Positions 46,063 through 58,495 of a stretch of 64,000 nucleotides of DNA are shown here, piece by piece. The position numbers and the translations under genes were made by a program. Each line of letters begins with the position of its first letter. Position 1 is the stretch's first letter. This stretch comes from Liquidambar formosana. Its lineage: Eukaryota; Streptophyta; Magnoliopsida; Saxifragales; Altingiaceae. The stretch spans positions 17,049,133-17,113,132 of the forward strand of contig CM077833.1 of assembly GCA_039720395.1 (NCBI GenBank). Reading direction: 5' to 3'. The notes under the pieces were generated by a model, which made no database searches, had not been told where the DNA came from, and saw only the letters and a program-made list of their open reading frames with translations.

Positions 46063-47426
46063 CTATCCTTCCATCATGTTCTCGATATTGTGAAGTGTCT
46101 CTTCATCGAGAGAATTCCAGAAACTGTCACCATTATCTTCTTGATTATGGCTAACAATATTTTCATAATAATCTTGTGCGCCCACCAGCTCTTCCGCATC
46201 CATTGTTAATTCAATAGGACCGGTAACATGGCCATGGATAATATCATTAAGAAACTCATCAGCTGCCATTCTTTGAGCAACTGTCTCCACATAAGAAGTA
46301 ATCAGATTTGTGCAAAACAATCTTCTTCCATCGCTGATCATGAATTTGTAGGAGCGATAGTTGTGGATGTTTTGTGCTTCTCTTTTTAGAGCAATATAAT
46401 TATCTATATAATAAGAGGATAAATCAAGATTTTCTGCTTTATCCAAAAATTTAAGATCGTCATTTTTTATGAGATCTTGATCAGTTGCAAGTTCTAGGCT
46501 CCAGATTTGATATGGTTGAAAAAACAGTTCTCTCTGTCGCCATCCTGCATGACTAAAATTTTGAATTTCAAATATCTACTCCATTTGTAGTGTTTCACCA
46601 CATTATAGATCATTGTTTTGATCATTGCGGGAAAGTCAACAAATGCAGTGGATACCAAGGAGTCGAAGATGATTGTTCCGACGGCTCCCCAACCAATTGC
46701 TTCCATACTCCAAAGCTCATGGTTTATGAAAAATTTCAACTTTGGAATTTCTTTTTCCAAATAAATATTTTCAGCAAATTCAATGAGAAGAGGTTTAATC
46801 TCATTGTTTTCAATGCGAACATTAATATCAGAAAATATTTCTTTTGGTAAAGCTGTTTTAGCTTTATTGAATAAACATATCCTTAAAGCTTTGTTAAGGT
46901 ATGAATTTTCCTGTTGTTCAGTAAAATTCATCAAATTAACAATAGTAGTAATTTTTTCTTCAGAAAAATCTTCAAGCCAATCCACTTGTTTAATGAACTT
47001 GGCAAATTCAGAATGAATAAAAGTTTGCTTATCTTCTTGTGTTTTCAAGAATTCAGCAAGTTGGGACATATTTCTTCTAAACTCAGCTTTATGGTTTAAG
47101 CAATGAGTTTTCCAAATATTATTTAAAAGATGATAGGTTTTTGGTTTTAAACCGGGGTTATAAAAATCTTTTATCTCCTGATTTGTTTCAGGATGATTCT
47201 GAAAATTCATTTGGTTAAAATTCTGAGACATTTCAGCCATTTGTTTATAGCTGACTGGCATCACATAAACTGGAACATTGGGTTGGTTACCCATGATCTG
47301 AGGAAGTCTGGGAAAGCTGCTCTGGTTTGAGCTTCCTTCGCCTTTGTAGAATCGGGATGGTTTCCCATAATTCTTTCCTTGAGAATTTGAGGGCTTTTTC
47401 CCTCTGTCCGGATTCTGATTATTCAT
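46063..47426 (-). pseudogene. Pararetrovirus ORF2, copy 2, one frameshift
   Basis: Mirror of 43555-44919. Identical in protein sequence until a T run near 46556-46560, which is one base shorter than in copy 1 (4 versus 5). The frame shifts and stops at about 46494. The downstream part is open again in the original frame (46063-46446). Otherwise the two copies match. A sequencing error in a homopolymer cannot be excluded. Confidence 0.85.
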
Positions 47427-50400
47427 TGTAACTTCTGGACAGATAATCAGCAAGAAAATTGTTAGTACCTTTAATATGTATTATATCAAAAGTATATTGA
47501 CAAATAAAATTATACCATCTTACTCGTCTCGCATTTTCTTCTCCTTTTTTGGATTTAATAAAATCTCTAACTGATTTGTTATCAGTACGAATTAAAAATT
47601 TAACAGGTGCCAAATAAATATGAAATCTTTTTATTCCATTCTTTATGGCTAATAACTCTTTTTCATAAGTTATATATTTTATTTCATTGGGTTTAAATTT
47701 TCCTGAATCATATCCACAGATTTCTTCTTGTTTAGAATTTTCTGGGATTGCTTTTAATACTGCTCCCCAAAACTCATCACTAGCATCGGTTTCTAGAATT
47801 AATTGGTCATTTTCTTTTGGAAAATAAACCTTTGGGGTATCTTTAAACATATTTTTAATTTCTTGAACTAAATCTGAATCTTTTTTAGTCCATTCTATTT
47901 TTATATCTGAATTTCCTTTTTTAGGAATATTCTTAAGTTTTTCAATTAAAGGTTTTTCCTTTTTAGATAAATTCTTTACGAATTTTCTTCCATAATTTAA
48001 TAAACCTAAAAAACTCTGCAGTTCTTTGAGAGTTGTTATCTCATTTGGAAAATCTCTTATTTTCACAATAATATGATTTTGGAGTTGCATACCTGTTTGA
48101 TTTAGAATAACTCCTAAATATTCAATCTCTTCCTTTTCTATTTCCATCTTTTTAGGACTTAATATTATTCCATGTTTTAGGAATATATCTGAAACAATTT
48201 CAAGATGCTTTTTATGTTCTTCTCTGGTTTTAGAGAATACTAAAACATCATCAATATATACTAAACAAAATTTATGAAGATGTTTGAACATGTTGTCCAT
48301 CCATCTCTGAAATATTTGTGGTGCATTACAAATTCCAAATGGCATAACCGTCCATTGGTAATGTCCATATGGTGCACTAAATGCAGTCAATGGTTTTGAC
48401 TCATCTGTAAGCTTTACTTGCCAAAAGCCTGATTTGCAATCAAATTTGCTAAACCATTTAGAGTTCATAGTTTGTTTAACTAGAACATCTTTTCTAGGAA
48501 TAAAATATCCATCAAATTCAAGATTTTGATTTAATCTTTTATAATTAATTACCATTCTAGCTTTTCCTCGTTTTATCTCATTATGGTTCATTACCATAAA
48601 GGCAGGACTAGAATGTTGACTTCTTGTTTCTTCAATTAATCCTTTCTTAAGTAATTCTTCGAGTTGAATTTCAAATTCATCTATATCTTTTTTAGTATAG
48701 ACCATTGGTTTAACTCTAATTATTTTATTAGAATCAATGAGTTTTAATTCACAAAACCTTGGAGATTTTTCCCAAAGTTTTAATGGGTCTTCAGAAAAGT
48801 TTGGATGTAATTTTTTATAAATCCAATGTTTTTCATCTAAAGATTTGATTATTGGTGTCATTTCACCACGCTTGACTGGCGCAAATCCTTTTTCACAAAC
48901 ATGTTTATGATGTTGTAAAAGAGGAATTCTAACAGGTTCTTGTTTACAAGTTAGAATAACATGATCACGATTGACAATAAAAGGCATATAATTTTCAATG
49001 AAATTATTTCCTAATATTATATCACCATGCATATCTGGGAAACAAAGTATTTTAGGGATAGAGAATTTTTTTTTCTCCTAACCAAAGCGTAACATTTTTA
49101 GCTTTGAGAATAATTAAGGTTTCATTTCCATCAATTCCTCTTGCAGATATTGGATTTTTCATTTTTATCCATAAATGCTCAGGTAATGCATTATACCTAG
49201 CAGCACTGGTTGTTGCTCCGGTATCTAATAAAATAGATAAAACATATGGTTTATAGTTTTTAAAATTAAACTTTCCTAGAACATACATATATCTTTTCTT
49301 CCCTTGTTGGTAACTAAAGATTAGTTGTTCTGGATATTTTCCATCAATTTTAATCTGTTGAAATACTACAGATTTTTGTTCTTCAAGGTAGGTTGTACCT
49401 GGAAGTATGGGTATTTGCACATTTTTTATTGCAATTGCTTTTCCCTTTTCATCTTGTTCATCTGTTTTAGATGTTGATGTTGATCCATCGTCTAATAATT
49501 TTATATTATTCCGGCGATTATCAGTGAAATAAAGATTATTTCCTGATGCTTGGAATTCTATTGGTCTATAGAATTTTGGCTTAGGATTTTCTGTAAATTC
49601 TTTTATTAACCAATTTCTTGGTATTTCCAAATCTTTCCAATTTATTAATCTTGGTTGGATTTCAGTATCGAATACTCGTGGCTCGAATAATTCGATCATA
49701 TTTCTATCAATTTCTTTAATTGAAGTTTTAGTAAAATTTGTTAGTTCATGAATTGCTTTCCACTGAACTGATAAATTGTAACTATTTTTCTTCATATCAA
49801 TTCCTTTAGTTTGGATACGAATTTTTATCGTGTCACAAATATTTGGATCTTCAATTGATATAAAATAATTTGGTTTTATTTTAAACCAGACTTGTCCATA
49901 AACAAGATTTGATTGTATTCCACCTATTAGTGCTTTAATAGGATCTTCAAATCTTTTATCCAAGACTACTACTAGAATAGGAGTGTCTAGTCCTACTCTA
50001 AATAGAGCTGTGATTTCAATTTGAATTATTCCGATATGAATATATCGAATCTTTGGATGCTTTTGTTTAAGTCTTTTAATTTTATTTTTATCGAATAGAG
50101 GGATTTCTATCGATTCATCCTCAGTAGCTTTAGCAGATGTATTTCCACTAAATTGCTCAAATAATCTTGCTTGCCAAATATTAAATTTTGATATTTGGTA
50201 AAGCTCTTCTTTTTTAACTTCTTTGATTTTGTTAAATTTCTCAAAATTAGATTCGTCTATAGATGCTTCTTCACCTATGACATCTCCTAATTTTATGAGT
50301 TGTAATTCCTCGTTTGGAATTGCTTCAAAAATTTCTTTATTTTCATTTCTTTCAGACATCATGAATATCATGTCTGATTCATCTTCACTTTCACTTTCAG

Positions 50401-52381
50401 ATTCTGATTGAACCTCATAAATTATTGAATCATTGTCAGAGACTTCTTCTCCAACTAAAATTTCTAGTTGTTTTTCTTCTAGGAATTTTATCATTTGTCT
50501 ACCACTTTTTCCTTTCTTAGGGCATTGTGGTGCTATATGACCTTCTTCATTACAGATATAACATTTACATTTAGATTTTCTTCTAAACGTAGTGTTTCGA
50601 TTTTTATTTCTTTTTCTGACATATTTTTTATTAGGATTAGGTTTTTTACCTTTCCATTTGACAAATTTATATTTTCTAAATTTTCTCTTTTTCTTATAAG
50701 GGGTTGATTTTTTACAACCAAATTCCCATTGTTGTCGCATTACTTTGCTACAACACTTATCATTAAGTTGATTTTTCACTTGCTTAACAGCCTTTTGTGT
50801 TATGCAGTGTTTAGTTATAATTCTTTCAGCATATTGAATTCTTGCTCCTAACGTGTCTTTTCCACCATTAGAACTACTCAAGAATTCTTTATATCCATCA
50901 TTACAAAGTTCATCCCATGGTGAGGGTAACTTATGGAAAAATTGGCTTAACCAAAACTCAGTTTTTGGTGGGTTAAGTTTATGATAATATTCCTGATAAA
51001 ATTTTGCAAAGGATTTAAATTCACAAATATTGCATATTCTGCATTTTGTTAGCATATACTCATTGTAAATTTCTTCCTGTTCTTCAAATTTAATTCCACA
51101 AAATTCTTTTCTTAGAATTTGTGCAAATTCATTTAATATTTTATCAAATGAATTAAATTCATTAAGTAAACTTGCTTTTTCATGTTTACCTTCATCAGAG
51201 GCTTCCCATCTTCTAAGGAAGTTTAAGCAATCTCCTTGGAGAGTTGCACAGATGTAGTCTAAAAATCTTTCTTTAGACCAACTACTTTTATAGGTATTAA
51301 TGACAATAGACATTGATTGTGCCCATTCTCTTAAAGCTTGATCATAATTTTTAAATTCGACATTTTTTAAGTCGAGATAAACACCTCCTGTAGTGACATT
51401 GATTTTGTTTAAATCAGTCCTTATGCTTGTTGTAGGTGCAGGTTCTGATGTAGAACCTTCATCTTTTAAAGGTTTTAAATCTTCAACTTGCATTGGGTCA
51501 TCATCATCATCATCATAAATGTCAAATATGGGTGATTCAAAATTATACCTTTGACCTCTAGGGATTAGTTTTTCTTCTTCATCCGTCTCAATCTCTTTTC
51601 TTTTTTTAGAGTCTTGAGGGTCATTATCATTGTTTATGTCATCATTGTTCTCTTTTTCAATGATTATTTCTTCATCAACTGAAGTACTACTTGTACTTCC
51701 AGTATTGTTATCACTTGATGACAGGCCAAATTTTCTACCTTCTGGTTCTGGCTCGTCATCTTCTGAACTTTCTTCTTGAACACTGTTTGGCATGAAAGTT
51801 ATATCAGATTCTTTATCTGATTCACTTGACTCTTCTAGTTGAAGGGCTAAGTCATAATTATATTCAGTCATTAATTTTTCATTTGCTGAATATAAATCTT
51901 GCATTTGTTTTAGAAGTTTATTACGTTCTTCGTAATTTTCTTCTTTTATATATCGGGTTTTCCAATATTCTAAAATTTCTTTGATGGCTTCAAAGTCTTT
52001 TCGATGTTTATCAGTTTTAAACATCATTATTTCAGTTCCAAAATATAATCTTGGAATCTCTTCACAAGTATTTTCTTTTAGTACAAGTAAATTATCTGAA
52101 TTATTTTTCAGATTATTTTCTAGACTTTGGATTAAACTTTTTGTTTCATCCTTTAGGTCTATATTCTGGATTTCACTTAACATATTAACTTTATCATATA
52201 TTTTTTCTTGATTTTTCTCAATATTTACTAATTTACTAAACATACCAGATAGATTATCTACAACATAGTTTAATGTTCTGCTAATATTGCCTACATTAGC
52301 ATCTTTATCTTGTACATGTGCTAAATGTTTATAATCATTAGTCTGATTATTTTTCTTACCTACGCACCCTAATTCTTCCAT
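47419..52381 (-). pseudogene. Pararetrovirus polyprotein ORF1, copy 2, one frameshift
   Basis: Mirror of 38601-43562. The upstream part (49052-52381, 1109 codons) covers capsid, zinc knuckle, movement region and the start of the protease. An A run at 49066-49074 (minus strand) has nine bases instead of eight, which shifts the frame just after the protease DTG. The rest (to 47419), with RT and RNase H, remains open in the original frame. Only one amino-acid difference (Glu to Lys in the ENP.PKF segment) was noticed besides the shift. Confidence 0.88.
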
Positions 52382-52613
52382 GACTAGGTTTTCCTACAAA
52401 GTTGCCGACTCAAACGAAAGGACACAAGCTCAACTGGCTACCTTTCAACAAAGTCAAGGCCTCGGTACTCCCTAATCAAAGTTGTCTTAAGGTTTATAGA
52501 TAAATAAAAATAACTTAACTAACAACTAAAACACTTAACAAATAAACAAGAATAAATAAACTAACAACAGGCTCAAACAGATTACAATAAAAAGCTATTA
52601 ACAAACTACTGAT

Positions 52614-52625
52614 GCTCTGATACCA
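52614..52625 (-). other. tRNA-Met primer-binding site, viral copy 2
   Basis: TGGTATCAGAGC on the minus strand, 244 bases before the ORF1 ATG, exactly as in copy 1. Confidence 0.85.
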
Positions 52626-52658
52626 TTAACAAACTACGCTCAGTAGTACAGGACCTTA

Positions 52659-52697
<39 letters not shown>

Positions 52698-53005
52698 TCA
52701 AGCAAAATATGATAAACATGTAAATTCTACAACTATAACTATACCTAGTTACGGGAAGATGAGAATATAAACTTCAAACTTAAAACATGTAAAATGCAAT
52801 AATCATTAAAACACATAATCTATTTAAAACATGCTTCACTATGTCAACAACCTAAATAGTAAATATGGTTTTAAGAAACCAGATATCGGTTTGATATCGG
52901 ATTGGAATAACTAATATTGATTATATGAAAATGGTCTTTTCCATTTGAACTCGGGACCAATTCGGTACCAATTCGGGACGTATTTTGGACCGATTTGCAC
53001 CCCTA
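52626..53005 (-). repeat. Outer arm of the palindrome, right
   Basis: Mirror of 37982-38356, 380 bases; the 5-base difference is the A/T run (33 versus 28). Terminal CACCCCTA is followed by CTCCAAAC. Confidence 0.7.
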
Positions 53006-53013
53006 CTCCAAAC
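53006..53013. repeat. Right 8-bp target-site duplication of the palindrome
   Basis: CTCCAAAC, identical to 37974-37981. Confidence 0.85.
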
Positions 53014-53250
53014 ACCTCCCAAAAGGTCTGGGCAGGAATATTTATATTGCTGTCATATAATTTGTTATGTGCATTACATATACAATCACATCACATAAAT
53101 GTATTATTGAAACCATTTTTCCTTTTGAAAACTAGAAGGCCCCATAAAAAGGGGGCAATAGCCACAAATTTTAGGATGGATAAAGTCAACCGTCGCTAAT
53201 TTCTATGCCTATCTACATATCATAATTTGTAAGGAAGTTCTGTTGCCAAA

Positions 53251-55450
53251 TCTATATATATATACTAAAACGGAGGAAATGCCTCCCTTTGGTGCCATGT
53301 GTCCGTTTGTGAACAGTGGGAAAAAAGGTAAAATTACCTTTTAGTGACCATTGTTCAATCTAATGCCAAAAAAGGATAATATCTATCAACTTGCTACAAA
53401 TTACCTGTATACTTACATCAAAATAACTATCAGTTTTTTTTTTTCGTATTAAGTTGAGAAAGAATCACTAAAAAGTAATTTTCCCAAAAAGATATGACTT
53501 TTGGAGAAATTACTTTTAGTGATCAATTTTCAACTTAATGCCAAAGAAAGAATATTCTCTGCCAACTTGCTACACATTGACTATATACATACTTCAAAAG
53601 GACTACTAATGTTTCATGTTTGGTATTAAGTTGAGAAGTGATCACCAAAAGGTAAATTGTCTAACTTTTCTATTTTTTGGTTTTCACTGCTCTTTTTCAC
53701 GCGGTATAAGTAGGTTGACGCTTAGTGTACCCTGCATATCTTTTTGTTTTTATGTAGGAAAATCGAAAAACTTATATTATACAATGTTCAACCCAAACTT
53801 AATAGACTATATCATATTTCTTCGTTTTTTTTATGTCTATTCATCTCATTTCCCAAAAGTTAAACGTATAAAATTATAAATATTTATAATCAGAAAGGGA
53901 GCCAAATAAAGGCAATAATGATTAAAAAAGAAAATGCGACACATTGGAATATGTATTAATATACCAAATTGCTTAGAAAACTATAAAAATGCTTTCAAAA
54001 TTGTGCAAATACACTTTTGCCAAACAAGGAGTATCTCAAACTGTTAGATCCAAACTAATTTACATGATGCACAAATCATTCTCAAGTCCATGCATTCGAT
54101 AGTAGAGGAGCGAAGACACGAACTCAAGATTTATGATTTTGGAGCCGCGGTTCTTTACCATCTGAACTACCACACGGTTGTGTATTATATATATATATAT
54201 ATATAAAATTTATATTGTTCACAATATTTATATTTACAGACCTCACCCGTGTGTTGCACGGGTTATAAAAAATAAATGATATTGTCTGTCAACTTGCTAC
54301 AAATTGACTTGATAAGTGCTTCAAAAGGACTACTAACTTTCTTTGTTTGGTATCAAGCGGGGAAGTGGTCACCAAAAGATAAATTCCTCACCTTCTTTTT
54401 CTTTTCTTTTTTCTTTTTTCTTTTTTCTTTTTTTTTTTTATATTACTTGCTCTTTCTTATATGGTGGAGGTACGTTGACGTTTGGTGTTCACTACATATC
54501 TCTTTGTTTTTATGTGAGAGGATTAGAAAACCCACACTATACAATGTTCAACGCAAACTTAATAAACTGTAATATATTTTTCTGTTTTCTTTATGCTTAT
54601 TCATTTCCCCTCCTAAAAATTAAACGTAAAAAACTATAAATAGTCATAATTAAAAAGAAAGACAAATAGAGAAAAGGAGGATTAAAAAAGAAAACACAAT
54701 CCGCTAGAATCTTTAGATTTTCCCGATTTGCTTCTGACATGAATAAAAAAAAAAAAAAAAAATCTATTTGAATCAAAATTCTTCCCATATAGTTAATTAC
54801 ATAAAATTGAAAAGATTTATACTTTCTCTTATTTTCTTCTTCTTCTGACTTTTTTTTTCCTATTCTCTTTCTCAGTCTAGACTTTTCTCTCATCTTTTTA
54901 TGATCTAATTTCAAACATATTTTTGATATTTTTCCCCATGGTTTTTCACTCTTTGTGAAACCCACTCGAAACTTCATGAAAGGTCAAGATTTATCATTGT
55001 CATGCATTTTACAATCTCCACCGTCGGATTTCGAGACACCTTCAACGGCTATATTTGCTTTGGTATATACCAACATGTTAAAACCAGGATTGTGGGATAG
55101 ACTAGGCTTTAGAGAATTTTAATCTTTTTCCACCAAATATCATAACGTATCAGTTCCTTCATTTTTTTTATAAGTTTCCACTATTAAATTAATTGTTTTT
55201 CAAAATAATTTATCTTTTCGAGAATATAATTAAATTTTGTGAAATACATTATGCTAATATCACACCAAAGATTATTTTTATTAAATTATTTTATTTATTT
55301 TTGTCTATATCTTTTCAATTTAATTGACATATTATATTAACAAATATATTTTACTATTTTATAGAATAAGAGTTTTGTTAAAATTTTAATTTGTTAATAA
55401 TATTATTTTTTATAAATTAATCCGTGCGTCGCACGGGTTCTAAAGCTAGT
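53251..55450 (+). mobile_element. Helitron-like element(s), possibly two nested or fused
   Basis: The start A/TCTATATATATATACTAAAA followed by 'cggaggaaatgcctccc' is a typical plant Helitron 5' end. The 3' end has a hairpin CCGTGC-GTC-GCACGG near 55421-55436 and CTAGT at 55446-55450; the next base is A rather than the usual T. A further hairpin, CCCGTG...CACGGG, at 54246-54262 suggests an inner 3' end. Around it three ~170-bp direct repeats occur ('caacttgctacaaattgac', 'caaaaggactact', 'gtatcaagcgggg/gtattaagttgag'). No Rep/helicase ORF. Confidence 0.6.
54105..54180 (-). repeat. tRNA-derived SINE-like head
   Basis: Minus-strand TGGTAGTTCAGATGG (A-box-like, about 54157-54171) and GAGTTCGTGTC (B-box-like, about 54115-54125) at normal spacing. 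It is not a tRNA gene, because no cloverleaf closes. Confidence 0.4.
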
Positions 55451-55759
55451 AATATAAAATAAAATAACTTAGAGACGGATATGAATTTACACGGATATAA
55501 AATAACATCAGTCACTACCCAATATATAAAAACAGAGATTCCATTGGTATTTATTTTTTGCAAACGTAGTGATGGATATGGAAAGCGTAACTTTAATCAA
55601 TTCAAAGTTGATATTTTTAAAATTATAGGCAAAAAATAAATTTTATAATAGCATAGCGGAGGATACATATCCGTTGCTAAGCTTTTTGGATGTATAGCGA
55701 CGGATATAATCCATACGTTCTTTTAAATTTAATTTTTTTTTTTAAAACTAATTAACTTA

Positions 55760-56060
55760 GGGCATGTTTGGATGTTCAATTCGAAATTAGATAATTTAAG
55801 AAATTTTATATGGTATTAATGGTTCAATTTATGACATTGAATTAACAAATTCACGAAATGGTGATCATCATTACAAATAAGAGAAGAAATTCAAAATAGT
55901 GGCATTTCATGAATTTCTAAGAATCAATCCTATAACATCAACTATGGTGATAACTCTTAATTTTTTGAATATTCTGATGCAAGGTGGTGGATTTTTGCAT
56001 TTGATACTATGTAAAATTTATTGAATGGTTTAATTTTAAATTGGACAACTAAACAGTTCC
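55760..56060. mobile_element. PIF/Harbinger (Tourist-like) MITE, 301 bp
   Basis: TTA at 55757-55759 and 56061-56063. Ends GGGCATGTTTGGATGTTCAA and GGAACTGTTTAGTTGTCCAA. Same family as 15231-15537. Confidence 0.65.
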
Positions 56061-56063
56061 TTA

Positions 56064-57935
56064 GTCACAATTATATACTTGTACCAATCCGTAAGGTAAA
56101 TTTTTTAATCATACAACAATGGATATATATGTAGCAATGGATCTCAGAAATCATCACTACCCAAATTATATAGCAGGGAAAGTATCTTTTTGTAACTGTT
56201 TCCCAGTGTCATATGAAAAAAAAAGGGAAATTTGTAATCATTTTAAAACACATATATAGTTGATTTGTAACAAGTTGATAAACAACACCTTTGTTCGGTA
56301 TTACAATCAGAAATGGTTAGCAAAAGGCAATTTCTCCAATAGCGGGATTACCCCATTTGTGTCGAAAAAATGACAGCTAATTATCCACCGCAAATAGTGC
56401 TTAGTGACAATTAGGTTCCATCATTAAAAGGCACTTTGTTTTTTGTTTTGTTATTTTATTTTTTTGATAGTGAGGAGAACAACTTCATTTTGTTTATGTT
56501 CTAATTTTGGTTGATTCCCAGAGGTATTGGTATTGCCATACCAATAATTATTGGGTTTAGTAGGAGAATTTCAGAAACAATTTGAGACTTATTTATTTGG
56601 ACAATTCTGTAATAATTTGACAATTATGAAAATTTGGGAATATTTTGAGGATTTAATTAATATACTTCTGTTCCAATTGAAACCATAGCGTCCATCAAAC
56701 AAATTCAAAGGCTTAAACTCAATATCTATTTTCCTATTACAATTGAAAAAGATAATCTAACAGACTTCCTATTTAATTATTTCAAGTATCTATCTTGCTG
56801 AATATTTTATAAGTCCTAATCCTTTAAAATAAAAAGTGGAAAATATTTGAAACTCACAAGAGTCACTTGGGGAATAAGTCTAGAATTAATGTTTAGAAAT
56901 TGTAGTCCAACCAAGGGTCTAAGTCTAGAATTATTGCTCTACCTCTATCCTGCTGACAAGTGTGATAGAGTTCTACATCTCTTACTCTCACAATTATCCA
57001 TTTTTCCAACCTGTAATGCACTGATCCTCAAGCACTTTTTCCTCTATAATTCTGGTAGGTGAACTAATAATAGGTTTGAAAGGGCCCCATCAATGAAATA
57101 GAAAATTAAAATTAAACACAGGTAAATAATTATAAAGTGATGGTCTCCGAATCTAATGGCCAGGATCCCAGTTGTCTCTTATATAAAGTACACAAGGGCA
57201 TCAAGTGACATCATCCTCCACCATGCCCTCTTTCAAGCAGATAATCTAAAAAAAATTAAAAATAAAAAATAAAAAATTAAAAATAAAAATAGAGAGGAAC
57301 TTGTTTAGGTGATTACACCATTCTATACTTTGCTTAAGCAAACCCAATCAGTGCCTATCACAAGTAACCCCTAAACTAAGCCCAGATTTAAGTGAGGAGC
57401 TAGGTAAAGTCTGATACTGAGAAAGATAAACAAACAAATGAAACCCCACATACTGCACTAACTTGCTTGACATCACAATGGCTGGCTGGCTGACTGGTTA
57501 ATTGGCTTGCTTATCCCTTGGATCAAGTAGAATCCACCTACCATCATTATGTAGAGAAAAACTTATATGTGAATGTGATTAGACTTACGTGGTATCACGA
57601 GAATGTCAATAAGAGTGAAATTAAGTAGGATTGTTAGAATAATTTTTGATCCCATAATTCCACTTTACTTTATTTACAATGGCTCGTGACATCACATATG
57701 TGGCAGTGTCACAGTTACATAAAAGACTTACTAATCTATTAATTATCATTACGTTTTGAAATGACAAGGCGTTGGAAATGTAAATAAATAAATAATCTCT
57801 CTCTACTAGTCCTAACAATTTTTTGGATGCCTTGATTTGCTTGTAATTGCAAAAACATGTCATATCCCTCTCTACTCCTGTTTTTTGGCTGCTTTGATTT
57901 GTTTTCCAATGACAACTTTTTATGCTTTTCTTTTT
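56064..57935. other. Intergenic, no gene recognised
   Basis: Short open frames only (e.g. 56847-57062) with no domain. An A-rich low-complexity stretch lies at 57249-57292. Confidence 0.5.
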
Positions 57936-57939
57936 TGGA

Positions 57940-58060
57940 TAACATGGATAAGAATTTTATTACATTGACATACATGCAATTTATCCCTCGACTCAAACAT
58001 AAAACCTCTCTCAATGTGGTGGGAGAAGCGCCGACCATTAGGCTACAAGACCATTGGTAA
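57940..58060 (-). repeat. SINE-like element (tRNA-derived)
   Basis: On the minus strand TAGCCTAATGG (A box, near 58036) and GTTTGAGTC (B box, near 57990) are ~40 bases apart, as in plant Au-type SINEs. It continues into an A/T-rich 3' part. Confidence 0.5.
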
Positions 58061-58430
58061 AACTTGTTGTTCTAGTTGGACTATCTTAAAGTTTCACACT
58101 GTATCAATGCATTCTATTAGTAGTTGACATGATGGAGAGTATGAGGGTTAGTTTAAATACTTTACTTCAATTATCTTTACCCAAAATTTGTGAAATTTTA
58201 AAATGAACGACATTTGCTTTTACAAGTTACCCCAAAAAAATGTGAGTTAAAGTAATGTTTGACCTAAAGAATTTGAACTTTTTTTTCCTACAGAGTATCT
58301 CATTTTCATATTTGTTTTTTAATTTCCCACAATGAATATAGATAAGAAGATCAAGGTCATTTTATGAAACACCCTGACGGCCCCGCATATTCCCCCTCCC
58401 CCCACCCCCTCCCCCTTTTGTTGTTTTGCT

Positions 58431-58495
58431 CTCGATTCAAACCCGAGACCTCTCTTCCAGGTAAAAGATGTTATTAGGCTACAAATTTATTGGAT
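58431..58495 (-). repeat. SINE-like head, second copy
   Basis: Minus-strand TAGCCTAATAA and GGTTTGAATC at the same spacing as in 57940-58060, followed by a C/T-rich run on the plus strand. Confidence 0.45.

Larger units (their letters stand above)
37982..53005. mobile_element. 15-kb fold-back element: two pararetrovirus genomes tail-to-tail between hAT-like ends
   Basis: The sequence from 37982 to 45492 reappears as its reverse complement from 45493 to 53005 with no spacer. Arms are 7511 and 7513 bases long and nearly identical. Each arm has three parts: a ~375-380 bp non-viral outer segment starting TAGGGGTGCAAATCGGTCC, a tRNA-Met primer site, and a full-length Caulimoviridae genome. A perfect 8-bp duplication flanks the whole. 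TAGGGGTG ends plus an 8-bp duplication are as in hAT transposons; the hAT element at 59644-60362 of this window ends in the same eight bases. I infer that the palindrome was inserted as one unit, possibly by a hAT transposase acting in trans. An assembly fold-back artefact is less likely, because the outer flanks differ and carry the duplication. Confidence 0.8.

Noticed and set aside
44131..50707. Open frames antisense to the viral ORFs (e.g. 40275-40487 minus, 46590-46850 plus)
   Set aside because: They are shadow frames of the viral proteins, mirrored in both arms, without own features.
37982..53005. An LTR retrotransposon with inverted halves
   Set aside because: No LTRs and no integrase; a 30K-type movement domain and a promoter/poly(A) arrangement of Caulimoviridae are present, and the target duplication is 8 bp, not 4-6.
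37982..53005. Pure assembly fold-back artefact
   Set aside because: Kept only as a caution. The outer flanks differ, an 8-bp duplication marks both ends, and the arms differ at about a dozen positions, which a simple mirrored read would not give.
55480..56160. CACTA (En/Spm) subterminal repeats ('cactaccc', 'agcgacggat')
   Set aside because: Motifs are suggestive but no CACTA terminus or 3-bp duplication could be located.
54105..58495. tRNA genes
   Set aside because: A- and B-box-like motifs occur, but no acceptor stem or full cloverleaf can be drawn; SINE heads explain them better.
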